Assembly (NCBI RefSeq): GCF_001542405.1
Contig: NZ_LNCD01000062.1
Coordinates: forward strand, 1 to 64,000
Origin: Rhizobium altiplani
GTDB lineage: Bacteria > Pseudomonadota > Alphaproteobacteria > Rhizobiales > Rhizobiaceae
DNA length: 64,000 bases
Direction of reading: 5' to 3'
This document shows positions 29,277-39,292 of the stretch, piece after piece (within the stretch, counting starts at the first letter, position 1; every line of letters starts with the position of its first letter). Under the pieces are notes generated by a model. That model did not search any database. It had not been told where the DNA came from and saw only the letters and a program-made list of their open reading frames with translations. The position numbers and the translations under genes are program-made.

Positions 29277-30907
29277 GTAGCAAGAATCTTTTGACAATAT
29301 CGGATCTCCAAGTTGAAGCGGTGTCAGCACAAGGCCGGTCGTTGATCATCGACAACGTCAGCCTTAACCTGAAACGGGGAGAAGTCCTTGGCTTGATCGG
29401 TGAATCGGGAGCGGGAAAATCGACGCTCGGCTTGGCTGCGGCGGGCTTTGTAAAACCTGGGTGCCGAATCATCGGCGGCTCTATACTTTTCGACGGCAGC
29501 GAGTTGGTTGGGATGGACCGGCGCTCCTTGGAGACGCTCAGGGGCGCTAGGATCGCCTACGTCGCTCAGTCGGCGTCTGCCTCGTTCAACCCGTCCTTCA
29601 AACTCAACGATCAGTGTGTGGAAACTGCGGTTCAACATGGCCTGATGTCATCCTCTGAAGCTCGCAAGCGGGTTCAGGAACTATTCACCGAAATGATGTT
29701 GCCAGAACCAGGCTTAATTGGGTTCCGGTATCCCCACCAGGTATCCGGCGGACAATTGCAACGCGCGATGACTGCGATGGCTATGGTTTGTCGACCAGAC
29801 CTTATCATCTTTGATGAACCAACAACTGCTCTTGACGTGACAACACAAGTTGGTGTCCTGGCCTCAATTCGATCTATAGTTGAGCATTACGGAACGTCCG
29901 CGATCTATGTGACGCATGACCTCGCGGTTGTTGCGCAGATGGCGCATAGAATTATGGTGATGCGCAATGGTAAGGCGGTCGAGGAGGCTCCCACACGGGA
30001 AATGCTTGCCAGCCCAAAACAAGAATATACCAAATCCCTCTGGGCAATCCGCAACTTTAAGACTGAAGAGCGTGCTCGCCCTGACGAAGCTCCGCTGATG
30101 TCAGTAAAGAACATCAGCGCACTCTACGGAGATTTCAAGGTCCTCGACAACATCACTTTCGACGTCCCCAAGGCCCGTACCGTAGCCATTGTTGGGGAGT
30201 CTGGAAGTGGCAAGAGCACTCTCGCGAGGGTCATAACGGGACTTCTACCACTCGCGTCGGGTGAAGTCACATTTGAGGCGCAACCTCTCCCCCCGCAGAC
30301 CTCCAAAAGGAACCGGCAGCAATTGCAGTCGATACAGATGGTCCACCAGTACCCGGATAAAGCGATCAATCCAAAACAAAGAATAGGCGATGTTATTGCA
30401 AGGCCGCTTCGCCTTTACTCCGGCTTGAGAGGACAAGCTCTCAAGCGACGCGTGTGTGAAATATTGGAGACCCTCGAGCTTGACCCCAAGCGAATGTATG
30501 ATCGCTTCCCTCACGAGCTATCGGGCGGACAGAAGCAGAGAGTTTGCATTGGGCGTGCACTGGCCGCCTCGCCAAAATTGATCATCTGCGACGAAGTGAC
30601 AAGCGCACTTGATCAGGTGGTGGCGGAGGGAATCCTGAAAACTCTCGTTAACATACAGAAGAACCTCGGGGTTTCTTTTGTCATCATCACCCACGACATC
30701 GGGCTAGTGCAGGCCATCGCCGATGAAGTGGTTGTTCTTAAGTCCGGCAAAATCATTGAAGCCGGCGCTAAGACGCAGGTTCTTTCCCCGCCATTTGCCG
30801 ACTATACGCAGTTATTGTTGTCGTCGACCCCGGAAATGGATCCGGATTGGTTGACAAACCTACTCGAGGCACGAGCGGGCAAAAGGCTTACTGCACAATC
30901 GGCATGA
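29273..30907 (+). CDS. ABC transporter ATPase, fused DppD-DppF type
   Basis: A 544-residue tandem ATPase that powers the two permeases. First half: Walker A GESGAGKST, signature VSGGQLQRAM, Walker B LIIFDEPTTALD. Second half: Walker A GESGSGKST, signature LSGGQKQRV, Walker B LIICDEVTSALD. The second half lacks the usual iron-sulfur-type or long C-tail of OppF. The ATG at 29273 forms an ATGA overlap with the permease gene. A strong terminator follows. Confidence 0.94.
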   Translation: MSSKNLLTISDLQVEAVSAQGRSLIIDNVSLNLKRGEVLGLIGESGAGKSTLGLAAAGFVKPGCRIIGGSILFDGSELVGMDRRSLETLRGARIAYVAQSASASFNPSFKLNDQCVETAVQHGLMSSSEARKRVQELFTEMMLPEPGLIGFRYPHQVSGGQLQRAMTAMAMVCRPDLIIFDEPTTALDVTTQVGVLASIRSIVEHYGTSAIYVTHDLAVVAQMAHRIMVMRNGKAVEEAPTREMLASPKQEYTKSLWAIRNFKTEERARPDEAPLMSVKNISALYGDFKVLDNITFDVPKARTVAIVGESGSGKSTLARVITGLLPLASGEVTFEAQPLPPQTSKRNRQQLQSIQMVHQYPDKAINPKQRIGDVIARPLRLYSGLRGQALKRRVCEILETLELDPKRMYDRFPHELSGGQKQRVCIGRALAASPKLIICDEVTSALDQVVAEGILKTLVNIQKNLGVSFVIITHDIGLVQAIADEVVVLKSGKIIEAGAKTQVLSPPFADYTQLLLSSTPEMDPDWLTNLLEARAGKRLTAQSA

Positions 30908-30914
30908 GAACGCG

Positions 30915-30945
30915 TGGGGGCTGACCATGCCCCCATTTTCTTCTC
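30915..30945 (+). terminator. Rho-independent terminator after the ABC operon
   Basis: TGGGGGC and GCCCCCA form a perfect seven-pair stem around a seven-base loop, followed by TTTTCTTCTC. It starts eight bases after the ATPase stop and ends the transporter transcript. Confidence 0.85.
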
Positions 30946-31032
30946 GCTCTTCAAGTCTCCAGGCCCAACTGTCGAATCTACTACACGATCAACGTGTGAC
31001 TAGCAGATCGCAACACAAATCGGCTGACATTA

Positions 31033-31626
31033 ATGAGAGTTGTTTTTCTTGGTCCTCCCGGTGCCGGCAAAGGCACGCAAGCATCGCTTCTGGCGAAAGC
31101 TAAGAGCATTCCCGCCCTCTCAACAGGCGATATTTTGCGAGCGGCCATAGAAGGTCGAACCTCCATTGGAACGATCGCGAAAGGTTATGTCGATAGCGGC
31201 GGCCTGGTTCCAGATGAAGTCGTTGTCGGAGTGGTAAAGGAGAGGCTCGCTTATCCTGACGCGTCAGCTGGCTTCATTCTCGATGGCTTCCCAAGAACAT
31301 TGGCCCAGGCCGCCTCGTTGGACGATATCTTAGCCGACGCCGGTATGCGGATCGACCTCACGGTCGAGTTGACGGTGGACGACTCGCAGTTACTCTCAAG
31401 GATACAAAGGCGAGCGGAGATCGACGCTGCTTCTGGGCGAAAAGTCCGTTCTGACGACAATAGAGAATCGTTTGAGATTCGAATGAACGCCTACCGGCAG
31501 GCAACCAAGCCACTGTCTGAATATTACGAAAATCAGGGGAAGCTGGTTCGGATAAATGGTTTAGCTTCAGTCGAGGACATTGCGGCAGATATCGGCGCGG
31601 CCGTAGCCGCGTGTTCCTGGCGATAG
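31033..31626 (+). CDS. adk: Adenylate kinase (extra copy)
   Basis: Catalyses ATP + AMP to 2 ADP. The P-loop GPPGAGKGT, the AMP-binding STGDILRAAI, DGFPRTLAQA, and the short LID form (RIQRRAEIDAASG, SDDNRESFEIRMNAY) are all intact in 197 residues. The short LID without zinc cysteines is normal for alphaproteobacteria. The essential adk of this group lies in the ribosomal-protein (spc) operon, so this copy, among catabolic genes, is probably a second one. A role in recycling AMP formed by CoA ligases is conceivable but unproven. Confidence 0.9.
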   Translation: MRVVFLGPPGAGKGTQASLLAKAKSIPALSTGDILRAAIEGRTSIGTIAKGYVDSGGLVPDEVVVGVVKERLAYPDASAGFILDGFPRTLAQAASLDDILADAGMRIDLTVELTVDDSQLLSRIQRRAEIDAASGRKVRSDDNRESFEIRMNAYRQATKPLSEYYENQGKLVRINGLASVEDIAADIGAAVAACSWR

Positions 31627-31722
31627 TATCCGAGGATGCCACGCAGCATTTCCGGCATCGCTCAAGGAGACCAGCGCGGATTTTACAGATGTAGGAGGGA
31701 CCACGGGAAGGCAGAGGAACGG

Positions 31723-32166
31723 GTATCTCTGAAGCATTCAATAAAACTGAAATCTGCTAGCATCGTTGTCGGAGCAGCGGTTGTATCATGCGTTACGGTC
31801 GGCTTTGTAAGCTACGACCTCGGCAGCAAGGGCTTGGTAGAAGCCAGCAAGATGGGTTCGCGGTCGATTGCGAATTCTGAAGCGCGATCTCGCTACCCAG
31901 AATCAACGGGTGAACAAGCGCTTGGCGAGTTGTCGGGCAGCTTTGGCGAGGCGGCGGAAAATTTTCCGACGGCCATCTAGATCGGCGAAGCTAACAGGGA
32001 ATTCTTCCAAAAGCCGGACTCATCCACAGAGGAGCGGGCTGGCCGCGAGGGATCGGTCGTCCGGCTTTGTATTTTTCAGACCGAACCGTTGATCCAATAC
32101 CAGTCCGCCGGGACTGCCAGATTTTCTTCAATTGTCTCAAGCGTCTTCTGGCATCGTGAATGCCGA
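31723..32166 (+). pseudogene. Chemoreceptor N-terminal remnant
   Basis: SLKHSIKLKSASIVVGAA followed by VVSCVTVGFVSYDLGSKGLV is the N-terminal membrane helix of rhizobial methyl-accepting chemotaxis proteins. The open frame carries on to a stop at 31980, then the same reading continues after the stop with IGEANREFF, as in a periplasmic domain, before losing likeness. There is no HAMP or signalling domain and no good start codon at the beginning of the homology, so this is a decayed fragment. Confidence 0.5.
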
Positions 32167-32219
32167 TAACGAAACTGCGAACAAACACACATATTCAGCA
32201 CGAAGGCCTCCTCTCATAC

Positions 32220-32681
32220 CTAAACACGCTTCGGCTTCGTTGCGAGGACGTTCCTGATTGAAAAGCTTGAGTGGATTCTAAGGACTCCTGGCAACTTTGA
32301 GAGTATCTCCTTATGGATGCGCTCGAAGTCGCCAGCATTGGCAACTTCAACACGGAGCAGATAATCGGAGCCGCCCGTCATTAGAAAACATTCGCGGATC
32401 TCCGGATATCGTCGAACTGCTGCCTCGAAGCGGTCGAGGTGGTCCTCGGTCTGACGCTCAAGCGTAATGTTAATGATCACTGCGATGGTCGACTCGACGT
32501 TCGAGGTATCCACCAGAGCTGTGTAGCCGCGGATCACACCAGACACCTCCATGATCTTGATACGACGCATGCAGGCAGATGGGGACAATCCCACCTCCTC
32601 AGCTAGCCTCGCGTTCGATGTCCGAGCATCGAGACGAAGAAGGCGGATTATGTTGCGATCAATTGCGTCTAATGACGGCAC
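32220..32681 (-). CDS. Lrp/AsnC-family regulator
   Basis: A 153-residue Lrp/AsnC regulator. The N-terminal helix-turn-helix is RTSNARLAEEVGLSPSACMRRI; the C-terminal RAM/AsnC effector domain follows (FLMTGGSDYLLRVEVANAGD). It is divergent to the alanine racemase gene with about 130 bases between, the arrangement of dad loci where an Lrp-type protein (DadR in Pseudomonas) activates dadA/dadX in response to alanine. Confidence 0.93.
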   Translation of the reverse strand: MPSLDAIDRNIIRLLRLDARTSNARLAEEVGLSPSACMRRIKIMEVSGVIRGYTALVDTSNVESTIAVIINITLERQTEDHLDRFEAAVRRYPEIRECFLMTGGSDYLLRVEVANAGDFERIHKEILSKLPGVLRIHSSFSIRNVLATKPKRV

Positions 32682-32812
32682 GATGGATTCCTCAAAATCT
32701 TAATGGTTCCAACTTCAAAACACGCCTTTTTCGAATAATCAAATCGTATTTGCTGAGAAATTCGAAGATAATTTCAATAGCATTCGAGAGATCACACTAC
32801 GGGGACGAGAAC
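32682..32812. promoter_or_regulatory. Divergent promoter region of the Lrp and racemase genes
   Basis: An AT-rich region between two divergent genes; Lrp-type regulators usually bind here. No distinct palindrome is called. Confidence 0.4.
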
Positions 32813-33946
32813 TTGCAAACAGTACGATCAAGCGAGCTGCATATCGACGATGTCGGTTGCGTAGATGGTGCCACCGGCTATCTCACCATCGACCTTGGGG
32901 CTTTGGGTCGCAATTACCTAGCTCTGTCGCACAGAGCTGGACCGAATGGTGCGGCAGCCGTTGTTAAAGCCGACGCATACGGCCTTGGGGCCGAGCGCGT
33001 GGCGAAGACCGTCTACGAGCGCGGATGCCGGCACTTCTTCGTCGCGCAGTTTATGGAGGCGGCGAAGCTTCGCCCTGCCCTGCCTCAAGACGCCAGTATT
33101 CTCGTTCTGAATGGGCTGCAGCCTGGCAATGAAGACATCTGCGCATATGAGAATATTGTTCCCGTTATAAACTCGATGGAGCAGTGGCGGAACTGGTCAA
33201 GAACCGCACGCGAGCTCGGGCGCAGACTGCCCGCAGCGTTACAGTTCGACACGGGCATGTCGCGTCTCGGGTTTCCGCCTGAGGAGCGTCCGCAGCTTGC
33301 CGCGGAGATCGCTCGCGGGACCGACATCGATATCCTCTTCCTGATGAGCCATCTTGCTTCAGCCGATAAAGCGGAGAGCATCCAGAACTGGGAGCAACTC
33401 GAAGAGTTACGCGCGATCGCGGAGGAGTTCCCGGGCCACAAGCTGTCCTTCGCAAATTCAGGCGGATTGTTCCTTGGCAACCCCTACCGCGTGGGTCTCG
33501 CCCGGCCGGGTGTCGCTCTCTATGGGGGAGTTCCATCGGATTATCCCAGTTCAATTGAAGCGGTCGTTCGTCTCGACGTGGCCGTGATTCAAACCCGCAC
33601 TGTTCCTGCCGGCACCAAGGTGGGTTATGGGGGCGTCCATGTCACCCACAAGGAAACTCGGCTCGCCACCATTGCCGCGGGATACGCTGATGGCCTGCCC
33701 CGCTCACTGAGCGACCGCGGCGCGGTTTTCTTTGACGGCGTTCGACTGCCAGTCGTCGGCCGAGTGTCCATGGACAGCATCACAATAGACATCAGCGCCC
33801 TTCCCGATGGCACGATTCGCTTGGGCTCCCTCGTGGAGGTGATCGGTCCCAATCGCACCCTAGAGGACGTCGCATCGGAGGCCGGAACGATCTCCTATGA
33901 AATTCTGACCGGCCTCGGCCATCGCTATCATCGTCAATATCGTTAA
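32813..33946 (+). CDS. alr: Alanine racemase
   Basis: A PLP enzyme interconverting L- and D-alanine. The PLP lysine lies in [12 protein letters not shown], and the second catalytic tyrosine in [11 protein letters not shown] place the start at TTG 32813, where GGGGACGAG precedes it by a few bases, giving 377 residues as in relatives; the long frame from 32579 overlaps the divergent Lrp gene and adds non-homologous sequence. With the next gene it forms a catabolic dadX-dadA pair rather than the housekeeping cell-wall enzyme. Confidence 0.9.
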   Translation: MQTVRSSELHIDDVGCVDGATGYLTIDLGALGRNYLALSHRAGPNGAAAVVKADAYGLGAERVAKTVYERGCRHFFVAQFMEAAKLRPALPQDASILVLNGLQPGNEDICAYENIVPVINSMEQWRNWSRTARELGRRLPAALQFDTGMSRLGFPPEERPQLAAEIARGTDIDILFLMSHLASADKAESIQNWEQLEELRAIAEEFPGHKLSFANSGGLFLGNPYRVGLARPGVALYGGVPSDYPSSIEAVVRLDVAVIQTRTVPAGTKVGYGGVHVTHKETRLATIAAGYADGLPRSLSDRGAVFFDGVRLPVVGRVSMDSITIDISALPDGTIRLGSLVEVIGPNRTLEDVASEAGTISYEILTGLGHRYHRQYR

Positions 33947-33977
33947 TGGCCGGAAGAGCCAAATCAAAGAGGGTATC

Positions 33978-35279
33978 ATGAAAGTCGCAGTTCTCGGCGC
34001 AGGGATCATCGGCGTCACGTCCGCGTACCAGTTGGCGAAGGCCGGGCACGAAGTCGTTGTCATCGACCGCCAGACTGGGCCAGCGCTCGAAACGAGCTTT
34101 GCCAACGCCGGCGAGGTTTCCTTCGGATATTGCTCTCCCTGGGCTGCTCCTGGCATTCCTCAGAAGGCGTTGAAATGGATCTTCATGAAGCACGCGCCGC
34201 TTATCCTTCGGCCTAAGTTTGATCCAGCAATGCTCGCCTGGATGACGAGAATGCTGGCGAACTGTACTTCCGAACGCTATGCACTGAACAAAAGCCGAAT
34301 GCTGCGCCTCTCCGATTATAGCCGCCATGCGCTTGCCACGCTTCGAGACGAAACGGGGATTGCCTATGACGAGCGCATGCGGGGGACGCTACAGCTATTC
34401 CGCACGCAGGCGCAGGTCGACGCTTCAGCGAAGGACGTCAAGGCGCTCGCAGCGGATGGTATCCCCTATGAGGTGCTCGATCGCGATGGCTGCATTCGAT
34501 GCGAACCTGCGCTCGGACATGTCCGCGAGAAGATCGTCGGCGGCCTACTCACTCCGAACGATGAAACCGGAGATTGCTTCAAGTTCACGAACGCTCTTTC
34601 AAGGAAGGCGGAAGAGCTCGGAGTTCGCTTCTCATACGGCACGAAGATCAATGGCCTGGACGTAGAAGCCGGACGGGTCAAGGGCGTTCTGACGGATAGC
34701 GGGCGGGTCGCTGCCGACGCAGTCGTCGTCGCTCTTGGAAGCTATTCTCCTCTCCTTGTGAAGCCCTTCGGCATCAAGCTCCCAGTATATCCGGTCAAGG
34801 GCTATTCCCTGACTGTTCCAATTATCGACGCGACCCGGTCGCCAGAGTCAACGGTCATGGACGAGACATACAAAATTGCGATCACCCGTCTTGGCGACAG
34901 AATCCGCGTCGGCGGGATGGCAGAGATTTCCGGCTATACCAACGATCTTGGCCAAGCACGCAGACGTACGCTCGAGCATTCCGTCACAGATCTCTTTCCG
35001 GGCGGCGATGTCGCGAAGGCGAGCTTCTGGTCAGGTCTCCGTCCGATGACCCCGGACGGCACCCCGGTTATCGGGCCGACCAAGGTCGCGGGCCTCTATC
35101 TAAACACCGGGCATGGCACGCTCGGCTGGACAATGAGTACAGGGTCCGCGCTCGTCATCAGCGATCTTGTGAGCGGACGACGCTCTGAAATCGACGCTGC
35201 CGGCCTTGCTATAAGTCGCTACACTTCCGTCAAGAGTGCTAAGCAGCAAGACATGATCTTCCCATCAAGAATTTTTTGA
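33978..35279 (+). CDS. dadA: D-amino acid dehydrogenase
   Basis: A membrane-linked FAD enzyme that oxidises D-alanine and other D-amino acids to keto acids. The N-terminus [21 protein letters not shown] is the FAD loop; [19 protein letters not shown] is the DadA signature, and [16 protein letters not shown] lies near the C-terminal FAD contacts. The 433-residue length is standard. It begins 31 bases after the racemase stop and is likely in its transcript. Confidence 0.95.
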   Translation: MKVAVLGAGIIGVTSAYQLAKAGHEVVVIDRQTGPALETSFANAGEVSFGYCSPWAAPGIPQKALKWIFMKHAPLILRPKFDPAMLAWMTRMLANCTSERYALNKSRMLRLSDYSRHALATLRDETGIAYDERMRGTLQLFRTQAQVDASAKDVKALAADGIPYEVLDRDGCIRCEPALGHVREKIVGGLLTPNDETGDCFKFTNALSRKAEELGVRFSYGTKINGLDVEAGRVKGVLTDSGRVAADAVVVALGSYSPLLVKPFGIKLPVYPVKGYSLTVPIIDATRSPESTVMDETYKIAITRLGDRIRVGGMAEISGYTNDLGQARRRTLEHSVTDLFPGGDVAKASFWSGLRPMTPDGTPVIGPTKVAGLYLNTGHGTLGWTMSTGSALVISDLVSGRRSEIDAAGLAISRYTSVKSAKQQDMIFPSRIF

Positions 35280-35473
35280 AGCATTGCGTAGACGACCCAG
35301 CGCTTCAACAGGTCAATGTGCCCGCAAGCCAACGGCCCAGCCGCGGGAGTACTGGATGCAGTCCAAGCGTCCAAGAAGTCGATGGTGGGTAGATGAGGTG
35401 TCAGAGCCAATTGTCGGCGCAAATGCGGGTCACTTGTCAGCGCAAATCAACATCTTGGTTACCGAGCAGGGAA

Positions 35474-35497
35474 GCCCCTGTCCAAAGCGACAGGGGC
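35474..35497 (-). terminator. Hairpin after the secreted hydrolase gene
   Basis: GCCCCTGTC and GACAGGGGC form a perfect nine-pair stem with a six-base loop, 11 bases after the hydrolase stop. The T-run on the minus side is poor, so termination may be rho-aided; it could also block read-through from dadA. Confidence 0.6.
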
Positions 35498-35507
35498 AGT
35501 CTCAAAA

Positions 35508-36386
35508 CTACTTGATAGTCTTGAGATATTCGTCGAGGTATCCATTAAACAGAGGCGCGTCCTCCCAGAACGACATATGCTTCGGCATAATTTTCCGCAT
35601 TGCCGAAGGAGTGTTGGCTTTCGACCACGCGGGCATGGTGTCTTTCCAGTCCTCACGAACAACGTAGAGAAGCGGAACCTTGCCTTCCATACCTTTCAGG
35701 TCGTCACGATAATTTTGATAGGCTGACGACTCGTTCAGGAGAGCAGCCACGCCAGACGATGTCATGTTGGAAATTCTTGTAATCCAATCCAAGTATTCCG
35801 GCGTAGCATTCTTGACCATCCACTGTGCGAATTCCGTATTATTTTTTTCGCGATCAATCAGCGGGCCTTGGGTGAAGTACTCACGAAAGCCATCGTGGTC
35901 ATCCTGGTTGTACCAAACCCAATCCTTTGTGTTATCCACGCCAAGACCCGAGGGCGCAGCATCAATCATGATAAAGCCCTTTAGATTGCTGTTCCCGTAC
36001 TGATGGACATACGAAAGAACATCGAAGCCACCACATGACCATCCGCCGAGAATGATATTTTTCAAACCGAGTTTCTCGATGAAAAGAGCGAGGTCACGGC
36101 CGTGTTGTTCGTAGAAATTGCCCTCACTGGTATGCGTGGACTGACCCTGGCTTCTTGGGTCATAGGAAATGAATTTGTAGGTCTTTGAATCGGCGAAATG
36201 AGCCATCTGCTTTTCAAAAACATCGGCTGCCATGGTCCACCCGGGCACAAAAAGAACGACCTGATCACCCCGCCCGGCGGTCTGATAATGGATTGTTAGG
36301 TCGTCAGAGAGCTTAACGAACTCTGCGTTTGCCGGAATGGCGAAGGCTGCAAACACTGCTGCTGCTAGCCACGTTATCATTTTCAT
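35508..36386 (-). CDS. Secreted alpha/beta hydrolase
   Basis: A 292-residue protein with a cleavable signal peptide (MKMITWLAAAVFAAFAIPA, cleavage after ANA). The mature part is an alpha/beta hydrolase: oxyanion region VPGWTMAADV, nucleophile elbow GGWSCGG, and a C-terminal histidine in KHMSFWED. A good ribosome site (GGAGAACGG) precedes the ATG. It likely acts in the periplasm on an ester or lactone; the substrate is unknown. It stands alone with its own hairpin. Confidence 0.85.
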   Translation of the reverse strand: MKMITWLAAAVFAAFAIPANAEFVKLSDDLTIHYQTAGRGDQVVLFVPGWTMAADVFEKQMAHFADSKTYKFISYDPRSQGQSTHTSEGNFYEQHGRDLALFIEKLGLKNIILGGWSCGGFDVLSYVHQYGNSNLKGFIMIDAAPSGLGVDNTKDWVWYNQDDHDGFREYFTQGPLIDREKNNTEFAQWMVKNATPEYLDWITRISNMTSSGVAALLNESSAYQNYRDDLKGMEGKVPLLYVVREDWKDTMPAWSKANTPSAMRKIMPKHMSFWEDAPLFNGYLDEYLKTIK

Positions 36387-36695
36387 TGAACCGTTCTCCT
36401 CTTGTTAGTTGGCCTACTTTTTTTGGCCGTTCCGCTGCTGCCACACCTCTTCGCGGAGAAGGGTGGCATAGAAGTGCTTGCCCGCGATCAATGACAGCGA
36501 GAACGAAGAAAGCGTCCGCACCCGCGACGGGCGCACCGAACGTCATCGATTGGCAACAACGGAGAGGAGCGAGGTGCCTCTGGGCGAATGCCACAGCGCC
36601 TTCTGTATGCTCACTGGCGCTTCCGAGAAATGCTTTCCCGGAAGCGGTTTGCTATCTAGAACAGTCTTGTAGAACTCGTGCTCAGCACCGCACAC
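36387..36695. other. Intergenic stretch with a strong hairpin
   Basis: About 310 bases between two minus-strand genes, holding the hydrolase promoter and the end of the flavoprotein transcript. No gene is supported. The only clear structure is the stem-loop listed at 36618-36646. Confidence 0.5.
36618..36646 (-). terminator. Stem-loop downstream of the flavoprotein gene
   Basis: CGCTTCCG and CGGAAGCG pair perfectly; inside them GAAA and TTTC pair again after one mismatch, leaving a three-base loop. The 12-pair structure lies about 50 bases past the flavoprotein stop. No T-run follows, so it is a hairpin-type message end or processing site rather than a classic terminator. Confidence 0.5.
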
Positions 36696-39104
36696 TCAAG
36701 CCCTCAGGCGTTCATTGGCAGGGTCATAAATCGGATCGCCCAAAACGATTGCCTTGTAGCGTTCGCCATTCATTTCGATGTCGAATGTTGCGTCCTTGGC
36801 TGCGAATTCCGGCTCGACATAGACGAAGGCCAGGTTCTTGCCAACTGCATGGCCAAAGCCACCCGATGTAACTGAGCCGATGATGCGGTCGCCGGAATAC
36901 ACTGGCTCCTGACCAATTACGTCGAGATGCGGAGCATCGACTGTCACGTAAGCGAGCTTGATCTTCACCCCTTCGGCGAGGCGCTTCTCAATTCCGGCCT
37001 TGCCAACGAAGTTTTCCTTCTTAAGCGAGTAGAAGCGGTCCATATCGGCTTCGACAAGTGAGATTTCGTTCGTCAGTTCAGAACCGAAGCCACGGTAAGC
37101 TTTTTCCATGCGCAAGCAGTTCAGGGCATACAGGCCGAAGTCCCTGATGCCGTGATCTGCACCGGCCTTCATCAGTGAGAGGTAAACCTTGCGCAGAGCA
37201 CCAATTGGGACGTGGAGTTCCCAGCCTAGCTCACCGGCGTAGGAAATTCTCAGCGCGCGGACACTTGCGCCTTCGATCTGAATAGTGCGGGCTTTCAGCC
37301 ATGGGAACGCGGCCGTGCTGAGATCCGCATCGGTGATACGAGACAGAACGTCACGAGTCCGAGGACCCGAGACAACCAACACACCGTAGTTCTCGGTAAT
37401 GTCCGCAATCTTCACCTCCTCGTCCGGGTCTTGAGCCGCGCTAAGGAGGTTGAAGTCGCGCACCTGCATGGAACCGGCGCTCGTCATATAGAAAAGCTGC
37501 TCATCGATGCGCGTGACAGTGATTTCGGCGTCGATTTCCCCCCCGTGGGTAAGGAGATGGCAAAGCGCGATATCGCCGGCCTTCTTCGGGGCTCGGTTTG
37601 CAAAGGTGCGATTGATGAACGCTTCAGCGTCAGCTCCGCTGACTTCGAACTTGGAAAAGCTCGAAAGGTCGAGAACTCCGATTGATTCACGGACGGCCCT
37701 GCACTCTGCCGCAACCTTATTGAACGAGCTGTTTTGGCTGTAGCTCATGTGTTCCGGTTCGCCGTTAGAGAAGTATTTTACGCGCTCCCAACCCATCGAT
37801 TCGCCGAATTGCGCGCCCTTTGCAGCCAGTTCTTCATGAATAGGGGAAACGCGCAATGGGCGGCCGCTCTTGTAGTAATAACCCGGCGGGTGCAGGTCAT
37901 ACATGTGCGACGAGGCTTCGATCGTGCGCTCCCGCACCCAATCGCTGTTGTGGATGTCGCCATAGCGGCGCGGATCGAGACCTGTCATGCTGATATCGGC
38001 GGCACCATGGACCATCCACTGCGCCAAGTATTTACTGCAGCCGGGACCCTGGGCAATACCTGTCGTGGAACCGCAGTTGAGCCAGACGTTTTTCAGTCCG
38101 GGGGCTGGACCAACCAGCGGTACAAGGTCCGGGGTGTGTGCGATAAAGCCAGAAATCACGCGGCGAACGCCAACGCTTCCAAAGAGCGGCATGCGTTCCA
38201 TCATTTGTTCGAGCCAAGGTGCGATATGGTCGAGGTCTGGTGGAAGAAGATCCATATCAAACGACCACGGAACATCGTTTGTGTGGAGTCGGATTCCAGC
38301 AGTCTCGTAGGGCCCGCCCAACAACCCCTTCTGCTCCTGCCGCATGTAAGAGGAAGAGCCGGGGTCACGAACAACCGGCAATTCGCCGGGACGATCGCGG
38401 AGTTCCTCCACCGGATCGGTAACAAGGTACTGATGAACCACGTTCACAAGCGGAACCTTGAGTCCGAGCCAGTTGCCAACCTTTGTGGTAAAGAAGCCGG
38501 CAGCAATCACGAGGTGCTCACATGTGATGTTGCCCTTGTCGGTATACACGGTCCATCCGTCACCGGTTCGCTTAATATCGGAGGCAAGCGTGTGCTTGTA
38601 GATCGTGGCGCCAAGGGCACGCGCCGCGATGGCAAACGCGTTGGTGGCGCTCGTGGGGTCTACGTGACCATCATTGGGAGTGTAGGTGCCACCAACGACA
38701 TCGTGAAGCTCGAGATAAGGATGAAGCTTTCGGATTTCATCGAGCCCAACGACATGAGCCTCAACGCCAGCTTGACGCGCAATCCCGACAACGTTTTTAT
38801 GCCAGTTCAACTCGTCTTGGTCGCGTGCAAGTCGAATGCCACCGGCCTTGTGCCATCCCGTCGCCTGTCCAGTTTCCTTCTCAAGGGAACTGTACATCTT
38901 AATGCCCTCATCGCAAATTTTTGCGAAGTTGAGACTCCCGTTGAAGTGCGGGCATTGTCCAGCGGCGTGCCACGTCGTCCCGGACGTCAGTTCGCCTTTT
39001 TCGATGAGGACGACGTCGGTCCAACCCTCGCGCGCGAGATAGTAAAGCGTGCTCACGCCGTGGATACCGCCGCCTAATACTAGTACTCGTGCATGCGACT
39101 TCAT
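36696..39104 (-). CDS. Dimethylglycine/sarcosine dehydrogenase-type flavoprotein (GcvT fused)
   Basis: An 802-residue enzyme that oxidatively demethylates a secondary or tertiary N-methyl amine, transfers the carbon to tetrahydrofolate, and gives electrons to ETF. N-terminal FAD domain: VLVLGGGIHGVSTLYYLA, with ELTSGTTWHAAG, whose His is the covalent flavin site in DMGDH. The C-terminal half is a GcvT-like folate domain with FEVSGADAEAFINR, LRISYAGELGWELHV and VTSGGFGHAVGKNLA. The ATG at 39104 (MKSHARVLV) is chosen over 39167. Whether it prefers dimethylglycine, sarcosine or N-methylproline is undecided. Downstream-encoded FolD and PurU would use its methylene-THF. Confidence 0.9.
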   Translation of the reverse strand: MKSHARVLVLGGGIHGVSTLYYLAREGWTDVVLIEKGELTSGTTWHAAGQCPHFNGSLNFAKICDEGIKMYSSLEKETGQATGWHKAGGIRLARDQDELNWHKNVVGIARQAGVEAHVVGLDEIRKLHPYLELHDVVGGTYTPNDGHVDPTSATNAFAIAARALGATIYKHTLASDIKRTGDGWTVYTDKGNITCEHLVIAAGFFTTKVGNWLGLKVPLVNVVHQYLVTDPVEELRDRPGELPVVRDPGSSSYMRQEQKGLLGGPYETAGIRLHTNDVPWSFDMDLLPPDLDHIAPWLEQMMERMPLFGSVGVRRVISGFIAHTPDLVPLVGPAPGLKNVWLNCGSTTGIAQGPGCSKYLAQWMVHGAADISMTGLDPRRYGDIHNSDWVRERTIEASSHMYDLHPPGYYYKSGRPLRVSPIHEELAAKGAQFGESMGWERVKYFSNGEPEHMSYSQNSSFNKVAAECRAVRESIGVLDLSSFSKFEVSGADAEAFINRTFANRAPKKAGDIALCHLLTHGGEIDAEITVTRIDEQLFYMTSAGSMQVRDFNLLSAAQDPDEEVKIADITENYGVLVVSGPRTRDVLSRITDADLSTAAFPWLKARTIQIEGASVRALRISYAGELGWELHVPIGALRKVYLSLMKAGADHGIRDFGLYALNCLRMEKAYRGFGSELTNEISLVEADMDRFYSLKKENFVGKAGIEKRLAEGVKIKLAYVTVDAPHLDVIGQEPVYSGDRIIGSVTSGGFGHAVGKNLAFVYVEPEFAAKDATFDIEMNGERYKAIVLGDPIYDPANERLRA

Positions 39105-39266
39105 GGTTTTAAACCCTCCAAATAGACGCCTAGAGGATAGGAACCGACGAGACATTCTCGCAAGCAACGATATCTAATAGCTCAATTACCTACGCTAATA
39201 TTGGAAGTGTGTCATGCAAGTTTGGTAGGCAAGGCTGTCATGAGGTTCGCTAGACGCCCTATGCGA

Positions 39267-39292
39267 CATGCCGCGTCAGCGGACGCGGCATG
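39267..39292 (-). terminator. Perfect 11-pair hairpin after folD
   Basis: CATGCCGCGTC and GACGCGGCATG pair perfectly around AGCG. It lies in the gap between folD and the flavoprotein gene, about 90 bases past folD, so it can end or attenuate the folD transcript. No clear T-run. Confidence 0.55.

Noticed and set aside
32579..32812. N-terminal extension of alanine racemase
   Set aside because: The added residues overlap the divergent Lrp gene and do not resemble the family; the TTG at 32813 gives the normal length.
37734..39077. Plus-strand open frame of 447 codons
   Set aside because: Antisense to the DMGDH-type flavoprotein, no ribosome site, no recognisable domain; a shadow from high GC content.
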